A model generated the notes under the pieces. That model was given only the letters and a program-made list of their open reading frames with translations, was not told the origin of the DNA and searched no databases. The position numbers and the translations under genes were made by a program. Shown in pieces: positions 1 to 8,490 of a stretch of DNA of 64,000 bases. The DNA comes from Sedimentibacter sp. MB35-C1. Lineage in GTDB: Bacteria > Bacillota > Clostridia > Tissierellales > Sedimentibacteraceae. The stretch spans positions 1,612,001 to 1,676,000 of the forward strand of contig NZ_CP133188.1 in the NCBI RefSeq assembly GCF_030913635.1, in the 5' to 3' direction. The number at the start of each line of letters is the position of its first letter. Position 1 is the stretch's first letter.

Positions 1-1176
1 GTAGATGTAATAACAATAGGAAATGGAACTGCATCAAGAGAAACAGAACAGGTTGTTGCAGATATGATTCCAAATCTTGATAAAAATACTACATACACAA
101 TAGTAAGTGAAGCAGGCGCTTCAGTATACTCTGCTTCAAAGCAGGCTCAGGAAGAATATCCAGACCTTGATGTTACAATAAGAGGTGCGATTTCAATAGG
201 TAGAAGGCTTCAAGATCCACTTGCCGAACTTGTAAAAATAGATCCAAAGAGTATAGGAGTAGGCCAGTACCAGCATGATGTTAACCAGACAAAGCTTGGC
301 CAGGAACTAGATGGAGTGGTAGAAGATTGTGTTAACAGCGTCGGAGTTGATTTGAACACTGCTTCAACTGCTCTGCTGCAATATGTTTCGGGAGTATCTA
401 AAACAATTGCAAAAAATGTTGTTAAATATAGAGAAGAAAACGGAAAGTTTACAGACAGGCAAGAGCTGATGAAGGTTAAAATGCTGGGGGAAAAGGCATT
501 TGAACAATGCGCTGGGTTTTTAAGAATTTCAGACGGAGACAACCCCCTTGATAAAACTGCGGTGCACCCTGAATCATATGAAATAGCATTAAATCTGTTG
601 GATAAGCTTGGATATAATGTTGATGACGTGAGAAGCGGAAATCTTAGAGATATCAATGAAAGAATTATGAAAATAAAGGTAAAAGAGGACAACAAAGTTC
701 AAATGTCCTCGAAGAACACTAGGTTGAAGGGATTGGCGGCTCTTTCTCAGATAAAATTTAAAGAAGAGAAAAAACCGGCCAGAGAAAAAATTAAAGAAAG
801 AATAAAAATTCTGTCTGAAGAGCTGAATATAGGAGTTCCAACATTAACCGATATAATCGAAGAAATCAGGAAACCTGGAAGAGACCCTAGGGATGAAATG
901 CCTAAGGTAATTTTTAGAAGCGATGTAATGAAATTCGAAGACATGGAAGTTGGAATGAAGCTTACAGGAACCGTAAGAAACGTAGTGGATTTTGGAGCTT
1001 TTGTAGATATAGGTGTAAAACAGGACGGACTTGTCCACATATCTGAAATGAGCGATAAATATATTAAGAATCCAATGGAAGCAGTGCAGGTTGGCGATAC
1101 GGTAAATGTTAGTATAATTAGCATTGACAAGGAAAGACAAAGAATAGGCTTGAGCATGAAGACAAAAAGGAATTAG
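1..1176 (+). CDS. tex: Tex-family RNA-binding transcription accessory protein, 3' part
   Basis: The reading frame is open from the first base, so this is the C-terminal 391 residues of a protein of usually 710-780 residues. It begins in the YqgF/RNase H-like domain (IGNGTASRETE, then SEAGASVYSAS). It continues through the hallmark GVGQYQHDVNQ, a helix-hairpin-helix part (VDLNTASTALLQYVSGVSKTIAKNVV) and a C-terminal S1 RNA-binding domain (GMKLTGTVRNVVDFGAFVDIGV). Tex proteins bind nucleic acid in the cytoplasm and affect transcription and virulence gene expression in several bacteria; the exact role here is unknown. The stop codon is followed after 8 bases by the HAD phosphatase gene, so the two are probably co-transcribed. 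The family assignment is secure; only the 5' end is missing. Confidence 0.95.
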   Translation, partial: VDVITIGNGTASRETEQVVADMIPNLDKNTTYTIVSEAGASVYSASKQAQEEYPDLDVTIRGAISIGRRLQDPLAELVKIDPKSIGVGQYQHDVNQTKLGQELDGVVEDCVNSVGVDLNTASTALLQYVSGVSKTIAKNVVKYREENGKFTDRQELMKVKMLGEKAFEQCAGFLRISDGDNPLDKTAVHPESYEIALNLLDKLGYNVDDVRSGNLRDINERIMKIKVKEDNKVQMSSKNTRLKGLAALSQIKFKEEKKPAREKIKERIKILSEELNIGVPTLTDIIEEIRKPGRDPRDEMPKVIFRSDVMKFEDMEVGMKLTGTVRNVVDFGAFVDIGVKQDGLVHISEMSDKYIKNPMEAVQVGDTVNVSIISIDKERQRIGLSMKTKRN

Positions 1177-1184
1177 GAGAAAAC

Positions 1185-1817
1185 ATGATAGATACTGTAA
1201 TATTTGACTTTGACGGAACACTTGCCAATACAAATCAAATGATCTTAAATTCATTTAGGCATATATACTCGGTATTTCATAAAAAAGAGTTAAGCGAAGA
1301 ATATGTTATGAGTACATTCGGAGAGCCGCTGGCATTAACTTTATCAAGAGATTTCGGACAATTTAATTTTGAAGATGTAATTGCTTCCTACAGAGATTAT
1401 CAAAAGGAAAGATTTAACGAAGAGGTTACACTTTATGAAACAGTTGAGGAAACTTTGGAATATTTGAAAAATAAAAATATAAAACTGGGCATCGCTACAT
1501 CAAGGCTTAAAAATTCTACTACACAGGCGTTGGAAAATTTCAACATCGACGGATACTTCAGTTCTGTTGTTTCTGCGGATGATGTGAAGAAGCACAAACC
1601 GGACAAAGAACCTCTAATAAAGGCGATAAAAGAGCTTGGAAGTTCTCCAGAGACAACATTGTATGTGGGGGATTCCAGATTTGATATGGAATGCGCAATA
1701 AATGCCGGAGTGACTCCTGTTTTGGCAGGCTGGCAGCATGGAGCAGATGAATTGGCTAAAATATATAACATTAAGCATGTGCTGAAAAAAATGTGGGATT
1801 TGACAGAAATGTTATAA
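1185..1817 (+). CDS. HAD-superfamily hydrolase, PpaX/Gph-like
   Basis: A cytoplasmic 210-residue haloacid-dehalogenase phosphatase. Motif I is VIFDFDGTLANT near residues 5-16 (nucleophile and acid/base Asp), motif II is the Ser of IATSR, motif III is the Lys in KKHKPDKEP, and motif IV is YVGDSRFDMECA. An alpha-helical cap lies between motifs I and II, as in subfamily IA. Length and motifs fit pyrophosphatase PpaX or phosphoglycolate phosphatase, but the substrate cannot be read from the sequence. The gene follows tex closely behind the weak site AGGAGAAA, and its transcript is probably ended by the hairpin at 1901-1945. Confidence 0.85.
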   Translation: MIDTVIFDFDGTLANTNQMILNSFRHIYSVFHKKELSEEYVMSTFGEPLALTLSRDFGQFNFEDVIASYRDYQKERFNEEVTLYETVEETLEYLKNKNIKLGIATSRLKNSTTQALENFNIDGYFSSVVSADDVKKHKPDKEPLIKAIKELGSSPETTLYVGDSRFDMECAINAGVTPVLAGWQHGADELAKIYNIKHVLKKMWDLTEML

Positions 1818-1900
1818 ATTATTTGAAAATTCTGAACTTTAAGTGTCACACAGATATAATAAATTAATCGAGAGTAATAGGCATGGGGTAACGTGAAAAG

Positions 1901-1945
1901 CAGAAGGTCAGCCACAATTTTTGTGACTGACTTTCTGTTTTTATA
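1901..1945. terminator. Bidirectional terminator between ppaX-like gene and S-layer gene
   Basis: Arms CAGAAGGTCAGCCACAA (1901-1917) and TTGTGACTGACTTTCTG (1921-1937) pair with one mismatch and one G-T pair, followed by TTTTTAT. It lies between two convergent genes and could serve both. Confidence 0.8.
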
Positions 1946-1965
1946 GTTTATCTTAGATTCTTAGA

Positions 1966-4900
1966 TTATTTACCCAGCAGATTATACAATACCTGCGCCA
2001 TTTCTGCTCTGGTGGTTGTGCTTGCAGGATATATATTGCCGCCGCTGCCTCCTATAGTGCCGGTATTAACCAACAGCGTCATGGCGTCCAGCGCCCAAGG
2101 ATTAATCTGTCCAGCATCGGCGAAATCAGAGAGAGTTCTGCCGGAATTGCCGGTGGGGATTTGATCGATGACCTTTAGGGCATTGTACAGCAAAGCGACC
2201 ATTTCCTGACGGGTGATTTCCTTGTCCGGAGCATACATATTGTTTCCTACGCCTGCGGAGATACCCAGTCTTTTTGCTGCTGCCAGATAGCCGGTGTAAT
2301 AGGTATCGCCGGCATCTGCAAAGTTGTGGGTGGTATTCTCGTCAGGTGATATGCCGTAGGTTTTCATCATCATGACCATGAATTCACCGCGGGTTAATCT
2401 TGCTTCGGGGCTGTAATTTCCGTCTCCTGTACCTCCGGTAATTTCTCTTGCTGCAATGAAGCTCACCGCATTGTTATACCACGCACTCTCAGCCACATCA
2501 TTGAAGCTTACATTGTTATATGCTACGGCGTAGTTGCTAAAATGGGTCGCATCAAAGGTAACCATGCCGGTTTCAAGGTCGTATCGACCGTTTGTAATGC
2601 ATTGCGGATTACCGCTGTTGTCGATGTACCATACGACGATGTTCTCCGTATTGTCAAGCTCCGCTTCGGTCGGTGTATAAGGTATGCTCACCGTTACAGG
2701 CGCAGTTGGATTAGACCAGTCGGTCTGTCTGCCGTCGATGGACAACGTAAGCCGGACGAGGGGTCTGTTGCCGATGGCGGCTTTCACATCATCAGAGAGA
2801 TTGCTCTTATCTCCATGACCAACAGAGATTTCCGCACGTCTTCCGCCTATGGCCGTTATGCCTGTAAGCATATTTGAAGGAACAGTTACGTTTCCGTAAT
2901 CGGTCTTGAACAATATTTCACTCTGCTCTTCCGGTGTATTCAGATTCGGAACAGGTACTCCCAGCAAATAAGTATCGGCGCCGGGTACTGACGGTACCGT
3001 AACAACTGCAGTTTGACCAACGGGTATGAGATTGCCGTCCGTGCTAATGTTTACGGCTGCACTGCCGCTATTTTTATCGACCGTAACCGGTAAAGTCGTA
3101 TTAGAACTATTGCCGGATTCCACGACCGCCTTATATTCCGGAGTTGAGGGTTTTGATGGAGAGCTGGCGTTGTTACCGCCTCCGCTTGACCTTGCCCTTA
3201 CTGACACGTTGATTTCGGTAGTTAACGGTACGTTGCTCGGGTTAATTACTCCGTTGGGAAGTGTCACGGTTCCTTTTACCGCAAAGGCCTGCGCTTTTGT
3301 GACAGATGGTTCATAAGAGCACGAATCCACATCCCAGGTTACGCTTGCCTGAATACTGCCGTCATCGGTGACAAGCGCCACTGTGGATGGCAGTCCCAAC
3401 GCGGAAGCTGTTTTTTCCGTTCTGTTGGCTATGCCTGTGATTGCTGCCGGTGTCGTTATGCTGACAAGTGTTTTATCTGTTGCGGCAGCCTCATTCACTG
3501 TAACGCTTATGCTTATATCCAGAGAAATGTTGTTTGAATTTACCACTCCATCCGGCAGAACCACGGTTCCGTCTACTACAAAAGTTTGCCCTGTTGTGAC
3601 GGACGTGTCATAAGAGCACGAATCCACATCCCAGGTTACACTTGCCTGAACACTGCCGTCATCTGTTATAAGAGTCACTGTTGAGGGCAGCCCCAATGAG
3701 GAAGCTGTTTTCTCCGTACCGTTTACCACACCCGTGATTGCCGTCTGGGTTGTGATACTGATTAGGGTCTTATCTGTGGAGACTGCCTCGTTTACCACCT
3801 GCGTAACCGTGAATCCGGTATCGCTCATATTATCAGCAGAAATTGTCACCACAGCCGTGTAGGTTTCAGCAGTCAGACCCATATTGGGAACTAACATGAA
3901 CGTAGTTGCATCACCTTGATTGGAAAGCTCTGTGGTCAGTGGATGCGTCGTCGTGAAGCTGTCGGAATTATTTCCACTCAGGGCTACAGCAAGATTGGAA
4001 AGCGTTCCGTTGCCGGCATTCTCAATAGTGACGGAAATTGTCTGTAGGTCGTCCGCCCCGTACCCCTCGGTCAGAGGTAAAAATGTCTGATTATCAATAG
4101 ATTTGATGCCGTATGTGACAACCTGCTTAACCCCCTCAATGTAGGAGCCTGCAAGGTCACCAGAGCCGTCGCCTGCGATCAGGCAGGTTCCCAATACCAG
4201 ATCAGATTCGTTGATACCGTCATTGTCAATCGTGACCTGAGCACGGCTTGACTCAGGGTCATAGGAAGGCGTAACCGAATCGCCGGTAAAGCCGATGTGG
4301 ATTGTGCCGGACGTACCTGCGTCTATGGCATGGTTTGTATATGGGCTGTTGCGTGAAATACTAAGCTCAGCCTGAGAAATAACTATTGTTCCGCTGCTGC
4401 CGGCAAGACCGACACCGATGCCTGCACCACCTCCTCCTGTGGCAGTAATATCCCCGCCTGTGATAATAATTGTGCCGGTACCGACTTTGTATCCGCCGCC
4501 GATGCCCGCGCCGTATTCTCCTCCTGTGGCAATGATTGTTCCGCCGGAAATCTCAATTGTGCCGCCGTCAAGGGGGTTTTCATCATTTGCGTAGCCGCCG
4601 CCGATGCCTGCACCTCCGCCGGAAGCGCCACCGGTGGCTGTAATGTCGCCGCCTGAGATTTCAATGGTGCCGCTGTTTTCCCAGTAGCGGCCGCCGATGC
4701 CGGCTGAACGGTCTCCTCCGTTAGCGATGACAGTTCCGTCTGTAATCGTAATAGATCCGTGTGTGCTGCCGATTCCAGCTCCGTTTGTACTGGTGGCATT
4801 AACGGTTCCGCCTGTAATTGTTACAGAAACCGGCATTCTTTGGCTAACATATTGGTAAGACCCGCTACCGATGCCGGAGCCTCCTGTGGATGTTGCCGTA

Positions 4901-6936
4901 ATGTCGCCGCCGGATATCAGGACAGAGCCGCCTGTATAAGTGGTAGTGATATTGCTTGTAATATAGCCGCCACCAATGCCTGCGCCGCCGTTTATTCCGG
5001 CAGCAATTACAGTTCCGCCCTCAATGGTAATACTGCCCATGGGTCGGCCATAACCGCCGCCGATACCAGCACTGTATTGTCCGCCGGTGGCTGTAATGTC
5101 GCCGCCCTTAATGAGAATAGCGCCGCCTGTTCCGGAAGTTCCGCCGCCGATACCGGACGCCCGATATCCGCCTGTAGCCGTTACGACTCCGCCTTCAATG
5201 GTAATAGAGCCTCCGTCTCCTCCTCTGCCGCCGCCTATGCCGGCTCCAGAACCGGTTCCTCCATCGGCATCTCCTCCTATTGCATTGATGACACCGCCTT
5301 TGATTGTAATAACGCCTGCCTGTGCCGGCGTACTGCTGTAGCCACCGCCGATACCGGCAGCATAGTATCCGCCCTGTGCGGTAAGCTCATCGTTGTCCGT
5401 CCCCAAAATTATAAGTTCTGTACCTGTGGGAACCTCAAGACCTGCCCTGTTGTTTCCGCTTGTCATGCTGTTAACTCCCGAAATGGTGAGCTCGACTTCA
5501 GAGGAGCCTGTCAGTGCAAATGCAGAATTGACGGCGCTACTGATGCTGGCATTATCCAAAAGAATTTTTACCGTTCCATCTGTTGCAGAAATAGTAACGT
5601 TATTGCTTCCGCTGCCGGTGATAGTGATGATCTGAGACTGCGGAATGTTATCCAGAACTGATGAAGCTCCGCAAGTTACCTTGTATGTTCCTGCATCAGT
5701 TCCATCGGCTATGGTGACATGTCCTTTGGAAATATCGAACACATAATCCTCCGGTTCAGGTGGCTCAGGGGTGTCGTCAGTCAGATAAAATTCAAGATTG
5801 TCGTAATAAGCCTGTGTATTGTTGGCCAAATTGCCGGCGCTTATGGCAAGACGGTTAATCCCGGAGGGCAGCGGTAACGCACCGTTGAGCAATTCTCCGT
5901 CCAAATAGACCGCATATGTGCTTGCGGCGGGGGTTGCCACGATTTTGACATGGTGCCACACATTTGCGGTGTAGTCATCCTTAAGCGTGACTGATCCAGA
6001 TTTAGTTGCGGTGGTTATTTTACCGCCGTTGAAAAATAGTCCGGCTTCATGATTGCCCTCATAGTTGCTGTCGGCAAAAGAAAGGCGCAGCTGGAAACCT
6101 GTGTCAAGCAAGGGATAGACATCGCCCTCAAAGACATAAGCACCTGCGGAAGCAAGAACTAACGAATTCAGTAGAATTTGTTGGTCCGAAGCCGCACCAC
6201 TGTTTGAAGCCAGCACAAGCATATTTGAGGAAGAATCGCTCACGTTTGCCACAACCTTCTGATTTCCGCTGCCTGTGCCGCCGTTTCTCTGTGCCAGCGG
6301 TGACATGGAGTTCGACGCAATATAAGTATTCAGCGGATAGGCCTCGAAATCCTCAAAATAATAGTAATCGCAGGGCAGAGAAATTGTAAGTGGTGCACTG
6401 ACGTTGCCCGCTCCGTCCTTTACAGCAAGATGGACATACTTTATCCCTTCCATCAGACCGCTAAGCGACACCGTAGTGGTATCCTCTGTTACCGAACCGC
6501 CGTTAGTGCCGCCGGATATTACGTCTGCAGGCGGTGTTTTGCTGTCGGTAATCTTATAATAACAGGTACCCGATTCATTTGACATAAAGCGAACCGTGGC
6601 TGTTTCGCTGCCGCTTCGCCATACTGAAGAGCCGGTTAGTTCCGGAGCGGTTGTGTCGGTAGCGGAATACAGGCGAACATTATCAAAATAAATCAGCCTA
6701 CTGCCGGCATTGCCGCTCCACCCCTGCAGTTTAACGGAATTGCCGGGACTTACACTGACATCCGTTGATATAACCACAGAACTAGATGTGCTCCAGCCCT
6801 CGGGCGCGCTTCCATGAGTCCCTGAATCAAAGGTATCATAAATACCGGTATATGCAGACGCCATGATCGGGAGTACCGCAAATAACAATAGGACCATGAA
6901 GGCTGATGTCAGCCAAATTGTTAGTTTTTTACTCAT
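1966..6936 (-). CDS. Large exported S-layer-anchored protein with beta-helix-like AGIGGG repeats
   Basis: A 1656-residue secreted wall protein. It starts at ATG 6936 behind GGAGGAGAG, with a signal peptide (KK, hydrophobic stretch, cut after ASA near residue 28). Next come a LamG-like region (about 195-390, ending YYDNLEFYL), a region like the Cthe_2159 carbohydrate-binding family (about 395-510), and about eleven glycine-rich units with (A/S)GIGGG (about 525-850). After these are a CARDB/Ig-like part, two tandem 99-residue Ig-like repeats (VTWDVDSCSY in both), a Pro/Ser linker, a ZU5-like segment and three SLH domains from about residue 1470 (FNDVAESAWY, FADAGDTYYTGY, FADAGQINPWA). SLH domains bind pyruvylated secondary wall polymer. 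The gene is clearly GC-richer than its surroundings, which suggests transfer. No catalytic motif was found; a role in binding polysaccharide or another surface is inference. Confidence 0.9.
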   Translation of the reverse strand: MSKKLTIWLTSAFMVLLLFAVLPIMASAYTGIYDTFDSGTHGSAPEGWSTSSSVVISTDVSVSPGNSVKLQGWSGNAGSRLIYFDNVRLYSATDTTAPELTGSSVWRSGSETATVRFMSNESGTCYYKITDSKTPPADVISGGTNGGSVTEDTTTVSLSGLMEGIKYVHLAVKDGAGNVSAPLTISLPCDYYYFEDFEAYPLNTYIASNSMSPLAQRNGGTGSGNQKVVANVSDSSSNMLVLASNSGAASDQQILLNSLVLASAGAYVFEGDVYPLLDTGFQLRLSFADSNYEGNHEAGLFFNGGKITTATKSGSVTLKDDYTANVWHHVKIVATPAASTYAVYLDGELLNGALPLPSGINRLAISAGNLANNTQAYYDNLEFYLTDDTPEPPEPEDYVFDISKGHVTIADGTDAGTYKVTCGASSVLDNIPQSQIITITGSGSNNVTISATDGTVKILLDNASISSAVNSAFALTGSSEVELTISGVNSMTSGNNRAGLEVPTGTELIILGTDNDELTAQGGYYAAGIGGGYSSTPAQAGVITIKGGVINAIGGDADGGTGSGAGIGGGRGGDGGSITIEGGVVTATGGYRASGIGGGTSGTGGAILIKGGDITATGGQYSAGIGGGYGRPMGSITIEGGTVIAAGINGGAGIGGGYITSNITTTYTGGSVLISGGDITATSTGGSGIGSGSYQYVSQRMPVSVTITGGTVNATSTNGAGIGSTHGSITITDGTVIANGGDRSAGIGGRYWENSGTIEISGGDITATGGASGGGAGIGGGYANDENPLDGGTIEISGGTIIATGGEYGAGIGGGYKVGTGTIIITGGDITATGGGGAGIGVGLAGSSGTIVISQAELSISRNSPYTNHAIDAGTSGTIHIGFTGDSVTPSYDPESSRAQVTIDNDGINESDLVLGTCLIAGDGSGDLAGSYIEGVKQVVTYGIKSIDNQTFLPLTEGYGADDLQTISVTIENAGNGTLSNLAVALSGNNSDSFTTTHPLTTELSNQGDATTFMLVPNMGLTAETYTAVVTISADNMSDTGFTVTQVVNEAVSTDKTLISITTQTAITGVVNGTEKTASSLGLPSTVTLITDDGSVQASVTWDVDSCSYDTSVTTGQTFVVDGTVVLPDGVVNSNNISLDISISVTVNEAAATDKTLVSITTPAAITGIANRTEKTASALGLPSTVALVTDDGSIQASVTWDVDSCSYEPSVTKAQAFAVKGTVTLPNGVINPSNVPLTTEINVSVRARSSGGGNNASSPSKPSTPEYKAVVESGNSSNTTLPVTVDKNSGSAAVNISTDGNLIPVGQTAVVTVPSVPGADTYLLGVPVPNLNTPEEQSEILFKTDYGNVTVPSNMLTGITAIGGRRAEISVGHGDKSNLSDDVKAAIGNRPLVRLTLSIDGRQTDWSNPTAPVTVSIPYTPTEAELDNTENIVVWYIDNSGNPQCITNGRYDLETGMVTFDATHFSNYAVAYNNVSFNDVAESAWYNNAVSFIAAREITGGTGDGNYSPEARLTRGEFMVMMMKTYGISPDENTTHNFADAGDTYYTGYLAAAKRLGISAGVGNNMYAPDKEITRQEMVALLYNALKVIDQIPTGNSGRTLSDFADAGQINPWALDAMTLLVNTGTIGGSGGNIYPASTTTRAEMAQVLYNLLGK
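3200..3785 (-). repeat. Two tandem 297-bp Ig-like repeats inside the S-layer gene
   Basis: The stretch at 3312-3341 recurs base for base at 3609-3638, exactly 297 bp (99 codons) away, and similarity extends through both units (ITDDGSVQASVTWDVDSCSY against VTDDGSIQASVTWDVDSCSY). This is an internal duplication that is still very similar at DNA level, so it is recent or kept alike by recombination. Confidence 0.85.
4395..5375 (-). repeat. About eleven AGIGGG glycine-rich units
   Basis: Each unit of roughly 28-40 codons has the pattern (G/S/A)(A/S)GIGGG(Y/R/T), a short loop, then (T/S)I.I.GG.(I/V).A.GG. Eight or nine units are well kept; units six, seven and eleven are degenerate (SGIGSGS, AGIGSTH, AGIGVGL). 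The regular T-I-x-I spacing resembles the rungs of a right-handed beta-helix. The structure is inferred from the pattern only. Confidence 0.8.
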
Positions 6937-6937
6937 T

Positions 6938-7243
6938 TTACTCTCCTCCTTTATATTCGCAGATGATTTTTGTTTTCAAATGCTCTTTTAAATAACTTGC
7001 AACTTCCTCGAAGTCAACGCCCTCCTCGAACACTCCGACATATACCGCATCCTGAGCCTGAATTTCCAGTTCCGGATATTTTCGCTGTGTCAGCGTGACG
7101 GAGAGGAGACCCTCCTGTTTGAGGATGATCTGTTCTGCATCCTCTGCCTTAGTGGGAATCAGGAGCAGATTGTTTCCCCTGGCTCCAAGACTATATGGTG
7201 TTTTCTTAAAAAATCCCGTCTTCATCCAAAGAATGAGTTTCAT
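6938..7243 (-). CDS. Small hypothetical protein upstream of the S-layer gene
   Basis: A 101-residue protein, MKLILWMKTGFFKKTP... ending ICEYKGGE. I chose the ATG at 7243 because GAGGTG (7255-7250) lies six bases upstream; longer in-frame starts lack a ribosome-binding site. The stop codon lies one base before the start of the S-layer gene, so the pair is translationally close and surely one operon. There is no clear signal peptide or membrane segment; the protein is acidic in its second half with alternating strand-like segments (QEGLLSVTLTQRKYPELEIQ, DAVYVGVFEEG). I do not recognise the family. It may be a regulator or chaperone of the surface protein, but nothing in the sequence proves this. 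Confidence 0.7.
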   Translation of the reverse strand: MKLILWMKTGFFKKTPYSLGARGNNLLLIPTKAEDAEQIILKQEGLLSVTLTQRKYPELEIQAQDAVYVGVFEEGVDFEEVASYLKEHLKTKIICEYKGGE

Positions 7244-7316
7244 ATACATCACCTCATAATAAGTATATTTGCAAATTCCAAACAGAACAATGATGCTTGG
7301 ATAATTGACAATGACA

Positions 7317-7348
7317 AAAGTGGCATAAGTCATGCCACTTTTTCTTAA
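7317..7348. terminator. Hairpin in the divergent region before crt
   Basis: Arms AAAAGTGGCAT (7317-7327) and ATGCCACTTTT (7333-7343) with a five-base loop, then TTCTT. It has a terminator shape on the plus strand, but no plus-strand gene lies directly upstream of it. The rest of 7244-7514 holds only the promoter region of the two divergent units, with TATAAT at 7471-7476 before crt. Confidence 0.6.
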
Positions 7349-7514
7349 AGCATTATGTAACCTTTTATATCCTAAAAATTAAGGGAGGAGTCATTATGAA
7401 ATTTTCTGACAACTTAAGGAGTTTTTTTTGATAATTAATAAAAATTAATGGAAATTAAACTTTTGAGTGGTATAATGATTAAAGTGCAAAAAATTTAAGA
7501 GAAGGAAGATATTT

Positions 7515-8288
7515 ATGAAGATTGAAAATCTATTGGTTGAAAAAAATGAAGGTGTAAGCACAGTAAGGATTAGCAGCCCTAAAACAATGAATGCATTAAA
7601 TTCTGAAATGCTTGCAGAGCTTGAGTATATTTTCAACCAATTAAATGAAGATGATGATACTAGAGTTATTGTGATAACTGGGGAAGGAAAGGCGTTTGTT
7701 GCTGGAGCTGATATAGCATACATGAGTACAATGACTCCTGCACAGGCAAAAAAGTTTTCAGAGGACGGTTCTAGATTGTTCAGGAAAATTGAAGTGCTAA
7801 GCAAAGTAGTAATTGCAGCGGTTAACGGTTATGCTTTGGGCGGAGGCTGTGAGCTTGCAATGGCCTGTGACATTAGAATTGCATCACGAAAGGCAAAATT
7901 TGGGCAGCCCGAGGTTGGACTAGGAATTATTCCAGGATTTTCGGGAACTCAAAGACTCTCTAGGATGGTAGGAATGGGAAGGGCAAAAGAACTGATTTAT
8001 GCCGGAGAGCACATTGATGCTGAAGAAGCGTACAGAATAGGTCTTGTTAATAAAGTGACAGAGAAAGACAATTTGATGGAAGAAACATATAAACTAGCCA
8101 ATAAAATTAAGTCGAATTCCGGAATTGCAGTTAAATATGCAAAAGAGTCCATAAATAGAGGAGTAGAGACGGATATTGAAACAGGAATAGCCTACGAAAC
8201 AAATATTTTCAGCTTATGCTTTGCTGCGGATGACCGAGAGGAAGGAATAGCTGCATTTATGGAGAAAAGAAAGCCTAATTTCAAATAG
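7515..8288 (+). CDS. crt: Enoyl-CoA hydratase / 3-hydroxybutyryl-CoA dehydratase (crotonase)
   Basis: A 257-residue crotonase-fold enzyme that reversibly hydrates short-chain enoyl-CoA, most likely crotonyl-CoA, in the cytoplasm. The oxyanion-hole segments are present: AFVAGADIAYMS and NGYALGGGCELAMACDIRIA. The two catalytic glutamates expected of crotonases are also there, in GGGCELAMA and in GQPEVGLGIIPG. Its length equals that of clostridial Crt (about 260). It starts at ATG 7515 behind AGAAGGAAG. It is transcribed separately from bcd-etfBA, 200 bp downstream, which has its own promoter. Thiolase and 3-hydroxybutyryl-CoA dehydrogenase are not in the window. The exact chain-length preference is inference from context. 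Confidence 0.9.
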   Translation: MKIENLLVEKNEGVSTVRISSPKTMNALNSEMLAELEYIFNQLNEDDDTRVIVITGEGKAFVAGADIAYMSTMTPAQAKKFSEDGSRLFRKIEVLSKVVIAAVNGYALGGGCELAMACDIRIASRKAKFGQPEVGLGIIPGFSGTQRLSRMVGMGRAKELIYAGEHIDAEEAYRIGLVNKVTEKDNLMEETYKLANKIKSNSGIAVKYAKESINRGVETDIETGIAYETNIFSLCFAADDREEGIAAFMEKRKPNFK

Positions 8289-8321
8289 TTGTACAAAAAT
8301 AAATATTAGTGTCACAAACAC

Positions 8322-8345
8322 GACAGAGACCAATTGGTCTCTGTC
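8322..8345. terminator. 24-bp perfect palindrome after crt
   Basis: GACAGAGACC-AATT-GGTCTCTGTC forms a strong hairpin 33 bp after the crt stop codon. Flanking CAAAC and GTTTG can extend the stem. The T-tract is poor (ATTGTTTGG), so it may be a weak terminator or an mRNA-stabilising hairpin. Confidence 0.5.
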
Positions 8346-8366
8346 ATTGTTTGGAAAAAATTGTGC

Positions 8367-8395
8367 TTGATATTTAATAAACAAAGGAGTATAAT
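8367..8395 (+). promoter_or_regulatory. Sigma-A-type promoter of bcd-etfBA
   Basis: TTGATA (8367-8372), a 17-bp spacer and a perfect TATAAT (8390-8395). Transcription would start near 8402, about 90 bases before the bcd start codon. Confidence 0.75.
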
Positions 8396-8448
8396 TTAAC
8401 CGTTAATGCTATGAAAATTTATAGCATTAACGGTTAAATTATTAACAA
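8391..8448. promoter_or_regulatory. 22-bp inverted repeat and Rex-like site over the bcd promoter
   Basis: Perfect arms run 8391-8412 and 8421-8442 (core TAACCGTTAATGCTAT / ATAGCATTAACGGTTA) with an 8-base loop, covering the -10 box and start point. The right arm also forms CGGTTAA-ATTA-TTAACAA (8431-8448), matching the Rex consensus TTGTTAA-N4-TTAACAA at 12 of 14 positions. Rex is the NADH/NAD-sensing repressor known to control bcd operons in clostridia. Its binding here is inferred. Confidence 0.6.
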
Positions 8449-8490
8449 TTGGGTAAAAAGGGTAGAGACAAAAAATTAAGGAGTGAAGAC

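Noticed and set aside
4395-5375. Possible CRISPR-like repeat array
   Set aside because: The repeats vary in length, follow codon periodicity and encode the AGIGGG units of a single open frame.
4759-5661. 300-residue plus-strand frame inside the S-layer gene
   Set aside because: It lies antisense to the glycine-rich repeats, is rich in Ala/Cys/Ser as expected from the complement of GGC/GGT repeats, and lacks a ribosome-binding site.
8449-8490. Upstream TTG start for bcd
   Set aside because: ATG 8491 has AAGGAG at correct spacing and gives the normal 379-residue length, and the added stretch overlaps the Rex-like site.
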